Assembly: GCA_018064685.1 (NCBI GenBank)
Contig: JAGHUS010000205.1
Span: 1-38,863 of the forward strand
Direction of reading: 5' to 3'
DNA length: 38,863 nucleotides
Source of the DNA: Bacteroidales bacterium
GTDB lineage: Bacteria; Bacteroidota; Bacteroidia; Bacteroidales; Bacteroidaceae
In this document: positions 24,274 through 32,012 of the stretch, piece after piece
Numbering within the stretch: the first letter of the stretch is position 1
How the letters are laid out: every line of letters starts with the position of its first letter
Position numbers and translations under genes: made by a program
The notes under the pieces: generated by a model
Told to the model about the DNA's origin: nothing
Database searches by the model: none
What the model saw: only the letters and a program-made list of their open reading frames with translations

Positions 24274-25335
24274 ATGGAAATATCTGAACTGGGTGAGTTT
24301 GGCTTGATAAAGCACCTCACCAAAGACATAAAACCCGTCAACAAAAGCACTATCAAGGGCGTAGGCGACGACTGTGCCGTGATGCAGTACGCCGAAGGCA
24401 AACGTGTGCTGATGACAACCGACATGCTGATGGAGGGTGTACACTTCGACTTGCAATACACCCCAATGAAGCACCTCGGATACAAGTCGGCCATCGTGAA
24501 CATCAGCGACATCATTGCCATGAACGGCAACCCCACACAGATGGTGGTGAGCATTGCCATCGGCAAGCGCTTCAAGGTGGAGGACCTTGAGGATTTCTAT
24601 GCCGGACTGCAACTGGCATGCGAGAACTATCACGTAGACCTTGTAGGCGGCGACACCACCTCGTCGATGACCGGACTGGCCATCAGCATCACCTGTCTGG
24701 GCGAGGCAGCGCCTGAGGACATAGTGATGAGAAACGGTGCCAAGGTGAACGACCTGGTTTGTGTGAGCGGCGACCTGGGTGCTGCCTATATGGGACTTCA
24801 GCTGCTGGAACGCGAGAAGGCTGTCTTCAACGAGCAGTACCGCGAAGCTAAGCAGAAAGGACAGGATATTGAACCTGCACAGCCCGACTTCAGCGGACGT
24901 GAATATCTGCTGGAGCGAATACTGAAACCACAGGCACGACAGGACATCATACAACGACTGAAGGAGGCGGGCATACGTCCCACCAGCATGATGGATATCA
25001 GCGACGGACTGTCCAGCGAGATGATGCACATCTGCGAGCAGAGCGGTGTAGGATGCCGATTGTACGAAGAGAAGATACCACTGGACTACCAGACAGCAGC
25101 CACAGCCGAAGAGTTCAACATGAACGTCACGACCTGTGCCATGAATGGAGGCGAAGACTATGAACTGCTCTTTACCGTACCCCTGACAGACAACGAGGTG
25201 GTGAGCAAAATCGAAGACGTAAAGGTGATTGGCTACATCACTGCCGAGACGGAAGGCAAGAAGCTGATATGCCGAGACGGAAGCGAGTTCGACCTCAAAG
25301 CACAAGGATGGAATCCGCTGAAAGGCAATGAGTAA
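24274..25335 (+). CDS. thiL: Thiamine-monophosphate kinase
   Basis: Phosphorylates thiamine monophosphate to thiamine pyrophosphate, the last step of cofactor synthesis. 353 residues, a normal length for this PurM/SelD-like ATP-binding fold. Visible motifs are GVGDDCAVM (29-37), the metal-binding region TTDMLMEGVHFD (49-60), SDIIAMNG, the VGGDTTSS block and DISDGLSSEMMHI in the C-terminal half. No TPP riboswitch was recognised upstream; the gap before it is repeat array. It may be transcribed through the array from the punA operon or from an unseen promoter. Confidence 0.94.
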   Translation: MEISELGEFGLIKHLTKDIKPVNKSTIKGVGDDCAVMQYAEGKRVLMTTDMLMEGVHFDLQYTPMKHLGYKSAIVNISDIIAMNGNPTQMVVSIAIGKRFKVEDLEDFYAGLQLACENYHVDLVGGDTTSSMTGLAISITCLGEAAPEDIVMRNGAKVNDLVCVSGDLGAAYMGLQLLEREKAVFNEQYREAKQKGQDIEPAQPDFSGREYLLERILKPQARQDIIQRLKEAGIRPTSMMDISDGLSSEMMHICEQSGVGCRLYEEKIPLDYQTAATAEEFNMNVTTCAMNGGEDYELLFTVPLTDNEVVSKIEDVKVIGYITAETEGKKLICRDGSEFDLKAQGWNPLKGNE

Positions 25336-25396
25336 TTCATAATACGGAATGCACAATTCAAAATGCGGAATGCGTATTTCTTATTTCTTAATTTAC
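25334..25396 (+). repeat. Degenerate heptads, nine units, starting at the thiL stop codon
   Basis: From the AA of the TAA stop, nine 7-bp units stay in register: aattcat, aatacgg, aatgcac, aattcaa, aatgcgg, aatgcgt, atttctt, atttctt, aatttac. The sequence decays but the 7-bp spacing is kept. Confidence 0.6.
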
Positions 25397-25462
25397 AAGA
25401 TATACACATACGACTTGAGCATTTTGAGTTAACGTTGAGCAACAATAATGCGTAAATAAAAC

Positions 25463-26512
25463 ATGAAACGCAGAAATGAACAGAGGGCGCTGGCGGCTCT
25501 GCAAGTAATTATTCTTGTAGTAGCCATCGGCTCCCTCGTTTTCTTTCTGACAAAAGGGAAGAAAGGGGGTAACGAGGAGAAAGAACAAGCCTCGAATACC
25601 GCGTTGATCGAAGCGCAAGGAGAAGGACGCGGCGGAGAAGGAAAGAGTGCAGCAGCCTCATCCAGCAACGCAGCAGATGGCCAGGGAGCAACCGCGCAAA
25701 ACATCATCTTCGATCCCAACACTGCCGACTCCGCCACCTTGGTGCGCGTTGGCTTTTCTCCCTTCCAAGCCGGCAACATCCTTAAATACAGAAGAAAAGG
25801 TGGACAGTACCACCGACCAGAAGACGTGAAAAGGGTGTACGGACTCACCGTGGGACAATGGGAACATCTGGCACCACTGATAAGTATTGGCAAAGAATAC
25901 CAATACCTGAGCGACAACGAGGATGTGTATGTCAACAGCTACAGTCGGACGCACGCGTCAGGCTATAAAACCGACTATCCCACAAGCACTGCAAGCACCA
26001 GTCACCCGCAAGGTGTAGGAAACGACCAGATGCAGAATGGCACAACCAGAACAGAAGCGACAAGAGAGGACGGAAGTCCATTTCGGTCCAACAACCGCAT
26101 ACAAAAACTGCGCAGCGGAGAACACATCGAGCTTGGCAATGCCGACACAACGGCCTTGCAGAAGATTCCCGGTATTGGATCATACTACGCCAAGCGCATT
26201 GCTGAATACGGACAGAGACTGGGCGGATTCGCCTCACTAAGCCAGCTGAACGACAAGGAACTGGACTTCCTACCCGTCGGCATCGAGCAGTACATATCGC
26301 TCAACTCGCCACACATCAAGAAAATGCGCATCAACCGCATGCAGGTGCGCGAACTAAACCACCATCCCTACATCTCCTATCCGCAAGCCAAGCAGATAAG
26401 CGAGAGAGTAAGACTGTACGGTCCCATCCAGTCATGGAACGACCTGCTCTTTCTGTCAGAGTTCACAGAAAGAGACAAGGAACGATTGGAGCCTTACATC
26501 AGCTTTGAATAG
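25463..26512 (+). CDS. Membrane-anchored helix-hairpin-helix (ComEA-like) protein
   Basis: 349 residues. An N-terminal transmembrane anchor (about 10-29, LAALQVIILVVAIGSLVFFL) is followed by a Ser/Ala/Gly-rich linker. ComEA-type helix-hairpin-helix motifs follow: FDPNTADSATLVRVGFSPFQ (about 87-106), IELGNADTTALQKIPGIGSY (about 216-235) and probably a third, degenerate one near YISYPQAKQISERVRLYG. HhH pairs bind DNA backbone non-specifically. In this layout the domain would be periplasmic, as in DNA-uptake ComEA, though competence has not been shown for this group. It lies 127 bp after thiL on the same strand. Confidence 0.75.
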   Translation: MKRRNEQRALAALQVIILVVAIGSLVFFLTKGKKGGNEEKEQASNTALIEAQGEGRGGEGKSAAASSSNAADGQGATAQNIIFDPNTADSATLVRVGFSPFQAGNILKYRRKGGQYHRPEDVKRVYGLTVGQWEHLAPLISIGKEYQYLSDNEDVYVNSYSRTHASGYKTDYPTSTASTSHPQGVGNDQMQNGTTRTEATREDGSPFRSNNRIQKLRSGEHIELGNADTTALQKIPGIGSYYAKRIAEYGQRLGGFASLSQLNDKELDFLPVGIEQYISLNSPHIKKMRINRMQVRELNHHPYISYPQAKQISERVRLYGPIQSWNDLLFLSEFTERDKERLEPYISFE

Positions 26513-26524
26513 CACTTTTTGGGT

Positions 26525-26622
26525 GCAGAGTACAGAGTAATTCTCAGTTTAGAGTTTAGTGTGTAGAGTAGTGTAGAGTGTAGAGCTTAGAGTATTGAGT
26601 TCCAAGTATTGAGTTTAGAACG
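26525..26622. repeat. Heptad lattice, 14 units (TAGAGTx type)
   Basis: Fourteen 7-bp units in register, for example agtttag, agtttag, tgtgtag, agtagtg, tagagtg, tagagct, tagagta, ttgagtt, ccaagta, ttgagtt. It lies in the convergent gap between the HhH gene (+) and the first symporter gene (-). It resembles the reverse complement of the repeat on the other side of that symporter gene (28096-28120). Confidence 0.65.
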
Positions 26623-26631
26623 TAATCACCA

Positions 26632-28032
26632 TTAATTTCCCGCAAAAAGATCCACGATCTTTGTCAAGTCAAAGAACTGGTTGACGAAGACCAGTCCGAT
26701 GGCAACGGGAATGACCCAACGCAGCAGGAAGATGATGAACGGGAAGAGACGGAAACGAATAGTGCCGTCATTGGTCAGCTCGTCATGCACCAGCTTCTTG
26801 TCAAGATACCAACCGGTGAAGAGCGAAATGATGATGCCGCCCAAAGGCATGAGTATCTTGGAGGGGAATGCATCAAAGCAGTCGAAGATGGTGAGACCGA
26901 ACAGTTTGACATTACCCAGCAATCCGAAGGACAACGAACAGAAAACACCCAACGCCATACATACAACCGACACCCACATGGCAGCCTTCTTACGACTCAT
27001 CCGATGTGCCTCGTGCAGATAGGCGGTGACGGGTTCGTGAATGCTGATGGCACTGGTCAAGGCTGCCAGGAAAAGCAGCAGATAGAAACACAGTGAGAAG
27101 ACATAACCCACAACGGGCATGCTATGGAATGCATGCGAGAAGATGTAGGGCAGAGACTTGAATACAAGACCGGCTCCCTCCTCAAGGTTCGGATTCTCGA
27201 CACTATACACAGCGGGGAAGATGATGACACCGGCCATAAGAGCCACAATAGTGTCGATGATGCTGACGCTGTAGGCCGTACGCACCAGATTAGTATCCTT
27301 GCGGAAATAGCTGGCATAAGTACACAGGCAGCCCATAGCCAGACTCAAAGAGAAGAAGGCCTGACCGACGGCCGACAGTATGGTGCTGGCAGTGAGCTTT
27401 GAGAAATCGGGATAGAAGAGATAGCGGAGACCCTGACTGGAACCAGGCAATGAGAAGGCACAGACAACCAACACGGCGATGATAAGCAGAAGCATTGGCA
27501 TCATGACCTTACTGAATCGTTCAATACCCTTCTCTACGCCCATTATTATAATAAGGTGTACGACGGCCATAAAGATGACAGCAAAAAGAACGGGTAGCCA
27601 TGGATGTGCTACAAAACTGTCGAAGAAAGACGAGAAATGACCGGCATCGTCGCCACTGTACTGCAAGGCTCCGACAAGGGACGAATAGGCGTAGTAAAGC
27701 GTCCAACCCGAGACAACGACATAGTAGCACATGATGATGAAAGCCACCAGAACACCGATGCCACCCTGCACGCGCCACCATGTGCCGGGAGCCAGTTTCT
27801 GGTAGGCGGTAGCGGTATTGGCACGCGTATGACGACCAATGACAAACTCACCCATCATGATAGGCACACCAATAAGAAGAACACAGGCCAGATAGACCAG
27901 TATGAATGCGGCTCCACCATTCTTACCCACTTCCGTGGGGAATCGCCAGATATTACCCAGTCCCACAGCGCTACCAGCCGAAGCCAGTATAACACCTAAC
28001 TTGCTACCAAAATTCTTTCTGTCTGTTGTCAT
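26632..28032 (-). CDS. Neurotransmitter:sodium symporter (NSS/SNF) family transporter, copy A
   Basis: A Na+-coupled uptake system for amino acids or similar solutes in the inner membrane. 466 residues with about 11-12 hydrophobic segments, as expected for the short bacterial NSS type. The hallmark unwound TM1 motif AVGLGNIWRFP is at 22-32, followed by the conserved GGAAFILVYL. Na+ and substrate ligands of LeuT map around TM1 and TM6, but the substrate cannot be deduced. It is the second of two tandem paralogues (87-bp gap, same strand). It ends near a TAGAGT-type heptad array. Confidence 0.92.
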   Translation of the reverse strand: MTTDRKNFGSKLGVILASAGSAVGLGNIWRFPTEVGKNGGAAFILVYLACVLLIGVPIMMGEFVIGRHTRANTATAYQKLAPGTWWRVQGGIGVLVAFIIMCYYVVVSGWTLYYAYSSLVGALQYSGDDAGHFSSFFDSFVAHPWLPVLFAVIFMAVVHLIIIMGVEKGIERFSKVMMPMLLLIIAVLVVCAFSLPGSSQGLRYLFYPDFSKLTASTILSAVGQAFFSLSLAMGCLCTYASYFRKDTNLVRTAYSVSIIDTIVALMAGVIIFPAVYSVENPNLEEGAGLVFKSLPYIFSHAFHSMPVVGYVFSLCFYLLLFLAALTSAISIHEPVTAYLHEAHRMSRKKAAMWVSVVCMALGVFCSLSFGLLGNVKLFGLTIFDCFDAFPSKILMPLGGIIISLFTGWYLDKKLVHDELTNDGTIRFRLFPFIIFLLRWVIPVAIGLVFVNQFFDLTKIVDLFAGN

Positions 28033-28095
28033 GCCTATACCTTAAATTCTATATACCTTATATTCTAATCGTCTATTACACAGTACTCCACAACT

Positions 28096-28120
28096 ACTCT
28101 AAACACTACACTCTAAACTT
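28096..28120. repeat. 14-bp direct repeat ACTCTAAACACTAC between the symporter genes
   Basis: ACTCTAAACACTAC followed at once by ACTCTAAACTT (14-bp period, i.e. two heptads). It ends at the stop codon of symporter copy B and is inverted relative to the TAGAGT units at 26525-26622. Confidence 0.6.
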
Positions 28121-29490
28121 CAAAACAGGACATTTCCAAACAATTCGTTGACGAAAACCAAGCCGATAAAGACAGGAACGACAAAACGCACCAGCACAAG
28201 GAACACCCAGAGAAGAGGCATACGAAGAGTACCTCCATTGGTGAGTTCGTCGCGCACAGCCTGCTTCTTCATCTTCCATCCCACAAAGAGGCAGATGCCT
28301 ATACCGCCCAGGGGCATAAAGAATTTGGCCGTAAGGAAATCGAAGAGGTCGAAGAAGCCCATGCCGAAGATCTGCACGTCACGCCAAGGACCGAAGCTAA
28401 GAGAGCAGCACACACCCAGCACGCCACATACTCCTGTCACTATCCAAGCTGCACGGCTGCGACTCATATTGAACTTCTCACGGATGAAAGCAGTACTGAT
28501 CTCGTGCATGGAGATGCTGCTGGTAAGAGCAGCAAGCAAAAGGAGCAGATAGAAGAGGATGCTGAAGATGTCGCCCAACCACGGCACATCGGAAAAGGCC
28601 TGGTTGAAGACGTTGGGAAGAGTGACGAAAACAAGTCCCGGTCCCGCATCGGGCTGCATACCTACACTGAAGACGGTGGGGAAAATGATAAATCCGGCCA
28701 GCACAGCCACCAACGTATCGATGACACACACATTGAGAGCCGAAGATGCCAGCGGCGTGTCCTTCTTGAAGTAGGACGAATAGGTGACGAGACAACCCAA
28801 ACCCACAGAGAGCGAGAAGAAGGCTTGTCCCATGGCAGAGAAGACAACCTTGGGTGTCACCTTGGAGAAGTCGGGCTGCAGCAGGAAGGTGAGTCCTTCG
28901 CTGGCATTGGGCATCGTAACACTGAGCACCACCAGCAGCAGGATGATGGCCAGCAGAAGCGGCATCATCAGTTTGCTGAACTTCTCAATTCCGCTCTCCA
29001 CACCTTTAGCCACGATCACATGCGTGATAAGGAGAAACAGCAGGACAAAGATGACAGGACGATAGGGATGGGTGACAAAAGCATCGAAACTGGCACCATA
29101 ATCGGTAGCACCCGAGAGGGCACCCGTGAGCGAAAGCAGGGTGTAGTCGAGTGTCCAGCCAGCCACGACGCTATAGAACGAGAGGACGAGGAAACCACAA
29201 AGGACGCCCATCAGTCCCACCAAAACCCAAGGGGTGCGAGGTGCCAGCTTGCGATAGGCCTCGACCGTATTGGTGCGCGAATGGCGACCGATGACGAACT
29301 CGCTCATCATGACAGGCAGAGCCAGGATAAGCACGAAAAACAGATAAATAAGGATAAAGGCTGCACCGCCATTTTTTCCCGTCTCGGTGGGAAAACGCCA
29401 GATGTTGCCTAAGCCTACTGCGCTACCTGCCGATGCCAGGATAACACCTATCTTACTTCCGAAATGGCCTCTCTCTTCATTCATAGTCAC
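28120..29490 (-). CDS. Neurotransmitter:sodium symporter (NSS/SNF) family transporter, copy B
   Basis: 456 residues and the same fold as copy A: TM1 motif AVGLGNIWRFP at 24-34, then KNGGAAFILIYLFFVLIL. It is clearly homologous to copy A along its whole length but well diverged, so this is an old tandem duplication, perhaps with different substrates. It is the upstream gene of the pair. The ATG at 29490 or the one two codons later (29484) could start it. It is divergent from the VanZ-like gene. Confidence 0.92.
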   Translation of the reverse strand: MTMNEERGHFGSKIGVILASAGSAVGLGNIWRFPTETGKNGGAAFILIYLFFVLILALPVMMSEFVIGRHSRTNTVEAYRKLAPRTPWVLVGLMGVLCGFLVLSFYSVVAGWTLDYTLLSLTGALSGATDYGASFDAFVTHPYRPVIFVLLFLLITHVIVAKGVESGIEKFSKLMMPLLLAIILLLVVLSVTMPNASEGLTFLLQPDFSKVTPKVVFSAMGQAFFSLSVGLGCLVTYSSYFKKDTPLASSALNVCVIDTLVAVLAGFIIFPTVFSVGMQPDAGPGLVFVTLPNVFNQAFSDVPWLGDIFSILFYLLLLLAALTSSISMHEISTAFIREKFNMSRSRAAWIVTGVCGVLGVCCSLSFGPWRDVQIFGMGFFDLFDFLTAKFFMPLGGIGICLFVGWKMKKQAVRDELTNGGTLRMPLLWVFLVLVRFVVPVFIGLVFVNELFGNVLF

Positions 29491-29561
29491 TATAATTCAC
29501 GTCGAATCTCTTGAACACAAAAACAAACAAAAAAATACAATTTGAAATAATCTCGTGTATT

Positions 29562-29595
29562 TTTGCGCAAAATTACAATTAAATTCGTATTTTTG
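29562..29595 (+). promoter_or_regulatory. Promoter of the VanZ-like gene
   Basis: TATTTTTG (29588-29595), with TTTG (29562-29565) 22 bp upstream; a second TATTTTTG lies at 29558-29565. The gene starts at 29635. Confidence 0.5.
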
Positions 29596-29634
29596 CAACG
29601 AAATTGTAAAATAAATCGTTAACAAACCGTACAG

Positions 29635-30036
29635 ATGACAACAAATTGCATTAAAACATATCCTCTGAGCCTGCTTACCACGCTGGCAATCATCATTTTG
29701 TCCGTCATGCCCTTTCCCGAGATAAAGATGGCACAAGACATACCACTTGCCGACAAGTGGGTTCACTTTGTCATGTACGGTGGGTTATCGCTCGTCGTAT
29801 GGTTTGAGATGGTACGAAGCGAGAATAAAAGTGGCATAAAAAAAGCAGCCATGCAGCTGCTTCTATGGGGACTTGTCATGCCTGCCCTGCTGGGAGGCGT
29901 ATTGGAGTTTGTACAGGAATATCTCACTACCACCCGCAGCGGCGACGTATGGGACTTCATTGCCGATGCCATAGGTGCAGTATTGGGCACCATACTGGGA
30001 TTAGGGGTAAGAATGATGGTGAAGAAAAGAAAGTAA
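29635..30036 (+). CDS. VanZ-like membrane protein
   Basis: 133 residues with about four hydrophobic segments: LSLLTTLAIIILSVMPFPE, WVHFVMYGGLSLVVWFEM, LLLWGLVMPALLGGVLEFVQ and AIGAVLGTILGLGVRMM. It has the VanZ family pattern of a conserved D-K-x-x-H-F (ADKWVHFVMYGGLS) and a G-x-x-x-E-F-x-Q (GGVLEFVQEYL). VanZ confers low-level teicoplanin resistance in enterococci; chromosomal homologues in Bacteroidetes are widespread and of unknown function. It is a single gene, followed directly by 11-bp repeats. Confidence 0.85.
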   Translation: MTTNCIKTYPLSLLTTLAIIILSVMPFPEIKMAQDIPLADKWVHFVMYGGLSLVVWFEMVRSENKSGIKKAAMQLLLWGLVMPALLGGVLEFVQEYLTTTRSGDVWDFIADAIGAVLGTILGLGVRMMVKKRK

Positions 30037-30069
30037 TAGAGAAGTTGTAGAGAAGTTATAGGGAAGTTA
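30037..30069. repeat. 11-bp tandem array, three units, after the VanZ-like stop
   Basis: tagagaagttg, tagagaagtta, tagggaagtta, beginning at the base after the TAA stop. Confidence 0.85.
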
Positions 30070-30146
30070 TAGGAACAACACATTAGCTCCCTCACACACT
30101 TCTGAGCGGATCCCTAACAGAAAGAGGACGCACCGCACAGCTAATT

Positions 30147-30174
30147 ATGAATTATGAATTACGAATTATGAATT
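30147..30174 (-). repeat. Heptad repeat, four units
   Basis: Units atgaatt, atgaatt, acgaatt, atgaatt (AATTCAT on the minus strand), 5 bp past the stop of the minus-strand CYTH gene. Relative to the gene this is the same orientation as the heptads after punA. Confidence 0.75.
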
Positions 30175-30178
30175 AACC

Positions 30179-30655
30179 TCAGTCTTCCAACCACATCTTA
30201 TAAGGGTACTTACGCATGTGTGAGTTATAGAAGCGGCGGTCGCCAGTGACTTCCTCGCCCAGCCACTCCGGACGCTCGTAAGCCTCATCCTCACTGCCCA
30301 GTTCCACTTCAGCCATGACGAGACCGTCATTGTCGCCGTGAAACTCGTCCACCTCGAAGGTATGATTTCCCACAGGTACGAGATAGCGGTGCTTGTCGAT
30401 GATGCCAGGTTCGCAGATAGACATCAATGCTGTGGCTTCCTCCATCGATATCTCCTTCTCCCACTCAAAGCGTGAGAGACCAGCCTTACCGCTCGGTCCC
30501 TTGATGGTGAGATACCCCTTCTCGTCACGAATACGAACACGCACCGTCCGACCATTACCACTCGAAATATAACCTTGCTGGATGTGCGTGCAATTGGTGG
30601 CCAAGTGCTTGAACTCGCCCACCACTCTGAACTTTCTTTCTATCTCCTGAAACAT
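30179..30655 (-). CDS. CYTH domain protein (triphosphate tunnel metalloenzyme)
   Basis: 158 residues, a single CYTH domain. The signature ExExK is at Glu4/Glu6/Lys8 (EIERKF). Alternating basic/acidic strands line the tunnel: TVRVRIRDEKGYLTIKG, RFEWEKEIS, KHRYLVPVGNHTFEVDEFHG and VMAEVELGSEDE. Stand-alone CYTH proteins of this size usually hydrolyse inorganic triphosphate or related triphosphorylated compounds; the exact substrate here is not known. It is 36 bp downstream of prfB on the same strand, so they are probably co-transcribed. Confidence 0.9.
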   Translation of the reverse strand: MFQEIERKFRVVGEFKHLATNCTHIQQGYISSGNGRTVRVRIRDEKGYLTIKGPSGKAGLSRFEWEKEISMEEATALMSICEPGIIDKHRYLVPVGNHTFEVDEFHGDNDGLVMAEVELGSEDEAYERPEWLGEEVTGDRRFYNSHMRKYPYKMWLED

Positions 30656-30691
30656 AACATTTTACAATGACGATAACGATGGCCGAGGAGC

Positions 30692-31804
30692 TTACTCCTC
30701 AGCGCCAAACTCCATGAGGTAGGCCTTGATGAAGGCATCGATCTTGCCGTCCATCACACCACCCACATCACTCGTCTGATAGTTGGTGCGATGATCCTTT
30801 ACGCGACGGTCGTCAAACACATACGAACGTATCTGGCTACCCCACTCTATCTTCTTCTTTCCAGCCTCGACCTTAGCCTGTTCCTCCATACGGTGCTTCA
30901 TCTCCTTGTCATACAGGATAGAGCGCAGCAATCGCATGGCATTCTCCTTGTTCTTGGGCTGGTCGCGCGTCTCGGTGTTCTCGATAAGGATTTCTTCCTC
31001 TTCGCCGGTATAGGGATCCTTGTACTGGTAGCGCAGACGCACACCAGACTCCACCTTGTTCACATTCTGTCCACCCGCACCGCTCGAACGGAAGGTATCC
31101 CACGAGATGCGTGCCGTCTCGATGTTCACCTCGATGGTATCGTCTACCAATGGGGTGACGAAGACCGAAGCGAAACTGGTCATACGCTTGCCCTGTGCGT
31201 TGTAGGGAGAGACACGCACCAGACGGTGCACGCCATTCTCGCTCTTCAGGAAACCGTATGCAAACTCACCCTCTATCTCGAGTGTGCACGACTTGATGCC
31301 GGCATCATCGCCATCCAACACGTTGGCAATGCGCAGCTTATAGCCATTGGTCTCGGCATAGCGCATGTACATACGCATCAGCATCGAAGCCCAGTCTTGC
31401 GCCTCCGTACCACCAGCACCGGCATTGATCTTGAGCACGCAGTCCATCGAGTCGCCCTCGTGACGCAACATATTGCGCAGCTCCAAATCCTCGACAGCAG
31501 CCAGACTGCGAGCGTAGATGTCGTCAACCTCTTCCTCGGTGACCAGTTCCTCCTTGTAGAACTCAAAGGCGGTATCCAGCTCGTCGGCCAGCGTCTTAAC
31601 CTCGTTATAGCCATTCAGCCACTTCTCCAGTCCCTTCACAAGCTTCATCTGAGCCTCAGCACGCTTCTGGTCGTCCCAGAAACCGGGAGCCTGGGTTCGC
31701 AACTGTTCCTCTTCCCACTGCACACGCTTATTGTCAATGTCCAGATAGCGGTTCAGCTGCTCTACACGGTCTTTTATCTCTTTTAATTGATCGAGTGTTA
31801 TCAT
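30692..31804 (-). CDS. prfB: Peptide chain release factor 2
   Basis: Recognises UGA and UAA stop codons and triggers peptide release. 370 residues. The GGQ motif is at 244-246 (SGAGGQNVNK). The stop-codon recognition tripeptide, SPF in E. coli RF2, reads SPY here (199-201, VRVSPYNAQGKR). The gene is a single uninterrupted frame: where E. coli prfB has the CUU-UGA-C +1 frameshift, this sequence reads CTG GAC (residues 21-22, NRYLDID). Frameshift autoregulation is therefore absent. The start at 31804 gives MITLDQLKEIKDRVEQLNRY, aligned with full-length RF2. Upstream is a 196-bp heptad array and then the acyl-CoA ligase gene on the same strand. Confidence 0.95.
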   Translation of the reverse strand: MITLDQLKEIKDRVEQLNRYLDIDNKRVQWEEEQLRTQAPGFWDDQKRAEAQMKLVKGLEKWLNGYNEVKTLADELDTAFEFYKEELVTEEEVDDIYARSLAAVEDLELRNMLRHEGDSMDCVLKINAGAGGTEAQDWASMLMRMYMRYAETNGYKLRIANVLDGDDAGIKSCTLEIEGEFAYGFLKSENGVHRLVRVSPYNAQGKRMTSFASVFVTPLVDDTIEVNIETARISWDTFRSSGAGGQNVNKVESGVRLRYQYKDPYTGEEEEILIENTETRDQPKNKENAMRLLRSILYDKEMKHRMEEQAKVEAGKKKIEWGSQIRSYVFDDRRVKDHRTNYQTSDVGGVMDGKIDAFIKAYLMEFGAEE

Positions 31805-31816
31805 TATCCTTTGTTT

Positions 31817-32012
31817 AATTCATAATTCATAATTCACAATTCCTAATTCCTCATTCCCAATTCCTCATTCCCAATTCCTCATTCCCAATTCCTCATTCCC
31901 AATTCCTCATTCCCAATTCCTCATTCCCAATTCCTCATTCCTCATTCCTCATTCCCAATTCCTCATTCCCAATTCCTCATTCCTAATTCTTCATTCCCAA
32001 TTCCTCATTCCT
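31817..32012. repeat. 28-unit heptad array between prfB and the acyl-CoA ligase gene
   Basis: Exactly 28 consecutive 7-bp units. They start as aattcat, aattcat, aattcac, aattcct, aattcct and turn into alternating cattccc/aattcct pairs, with no slip in register over 196 bp. The array fills nearly the whole gap and covers the stop codon and last two codons of the ligase gene (minus strand). Any prfB promoter must lie within or beyond it. Confidence 0.96.

Noticed and set aside
24025..24307. Small proteins with NNPQLGCAVD-type repeats on + and a matching frame on -
   Set aside because: 27 bp is nine codons, so all frames of the tandem array stay open; the frames are products of the repeat, with no promoter or homology.
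26632..29490. Recent duplication of the two symporters
   Set aside because: They are clearly homologous but differ at many positions along their length, so the duplication is old.
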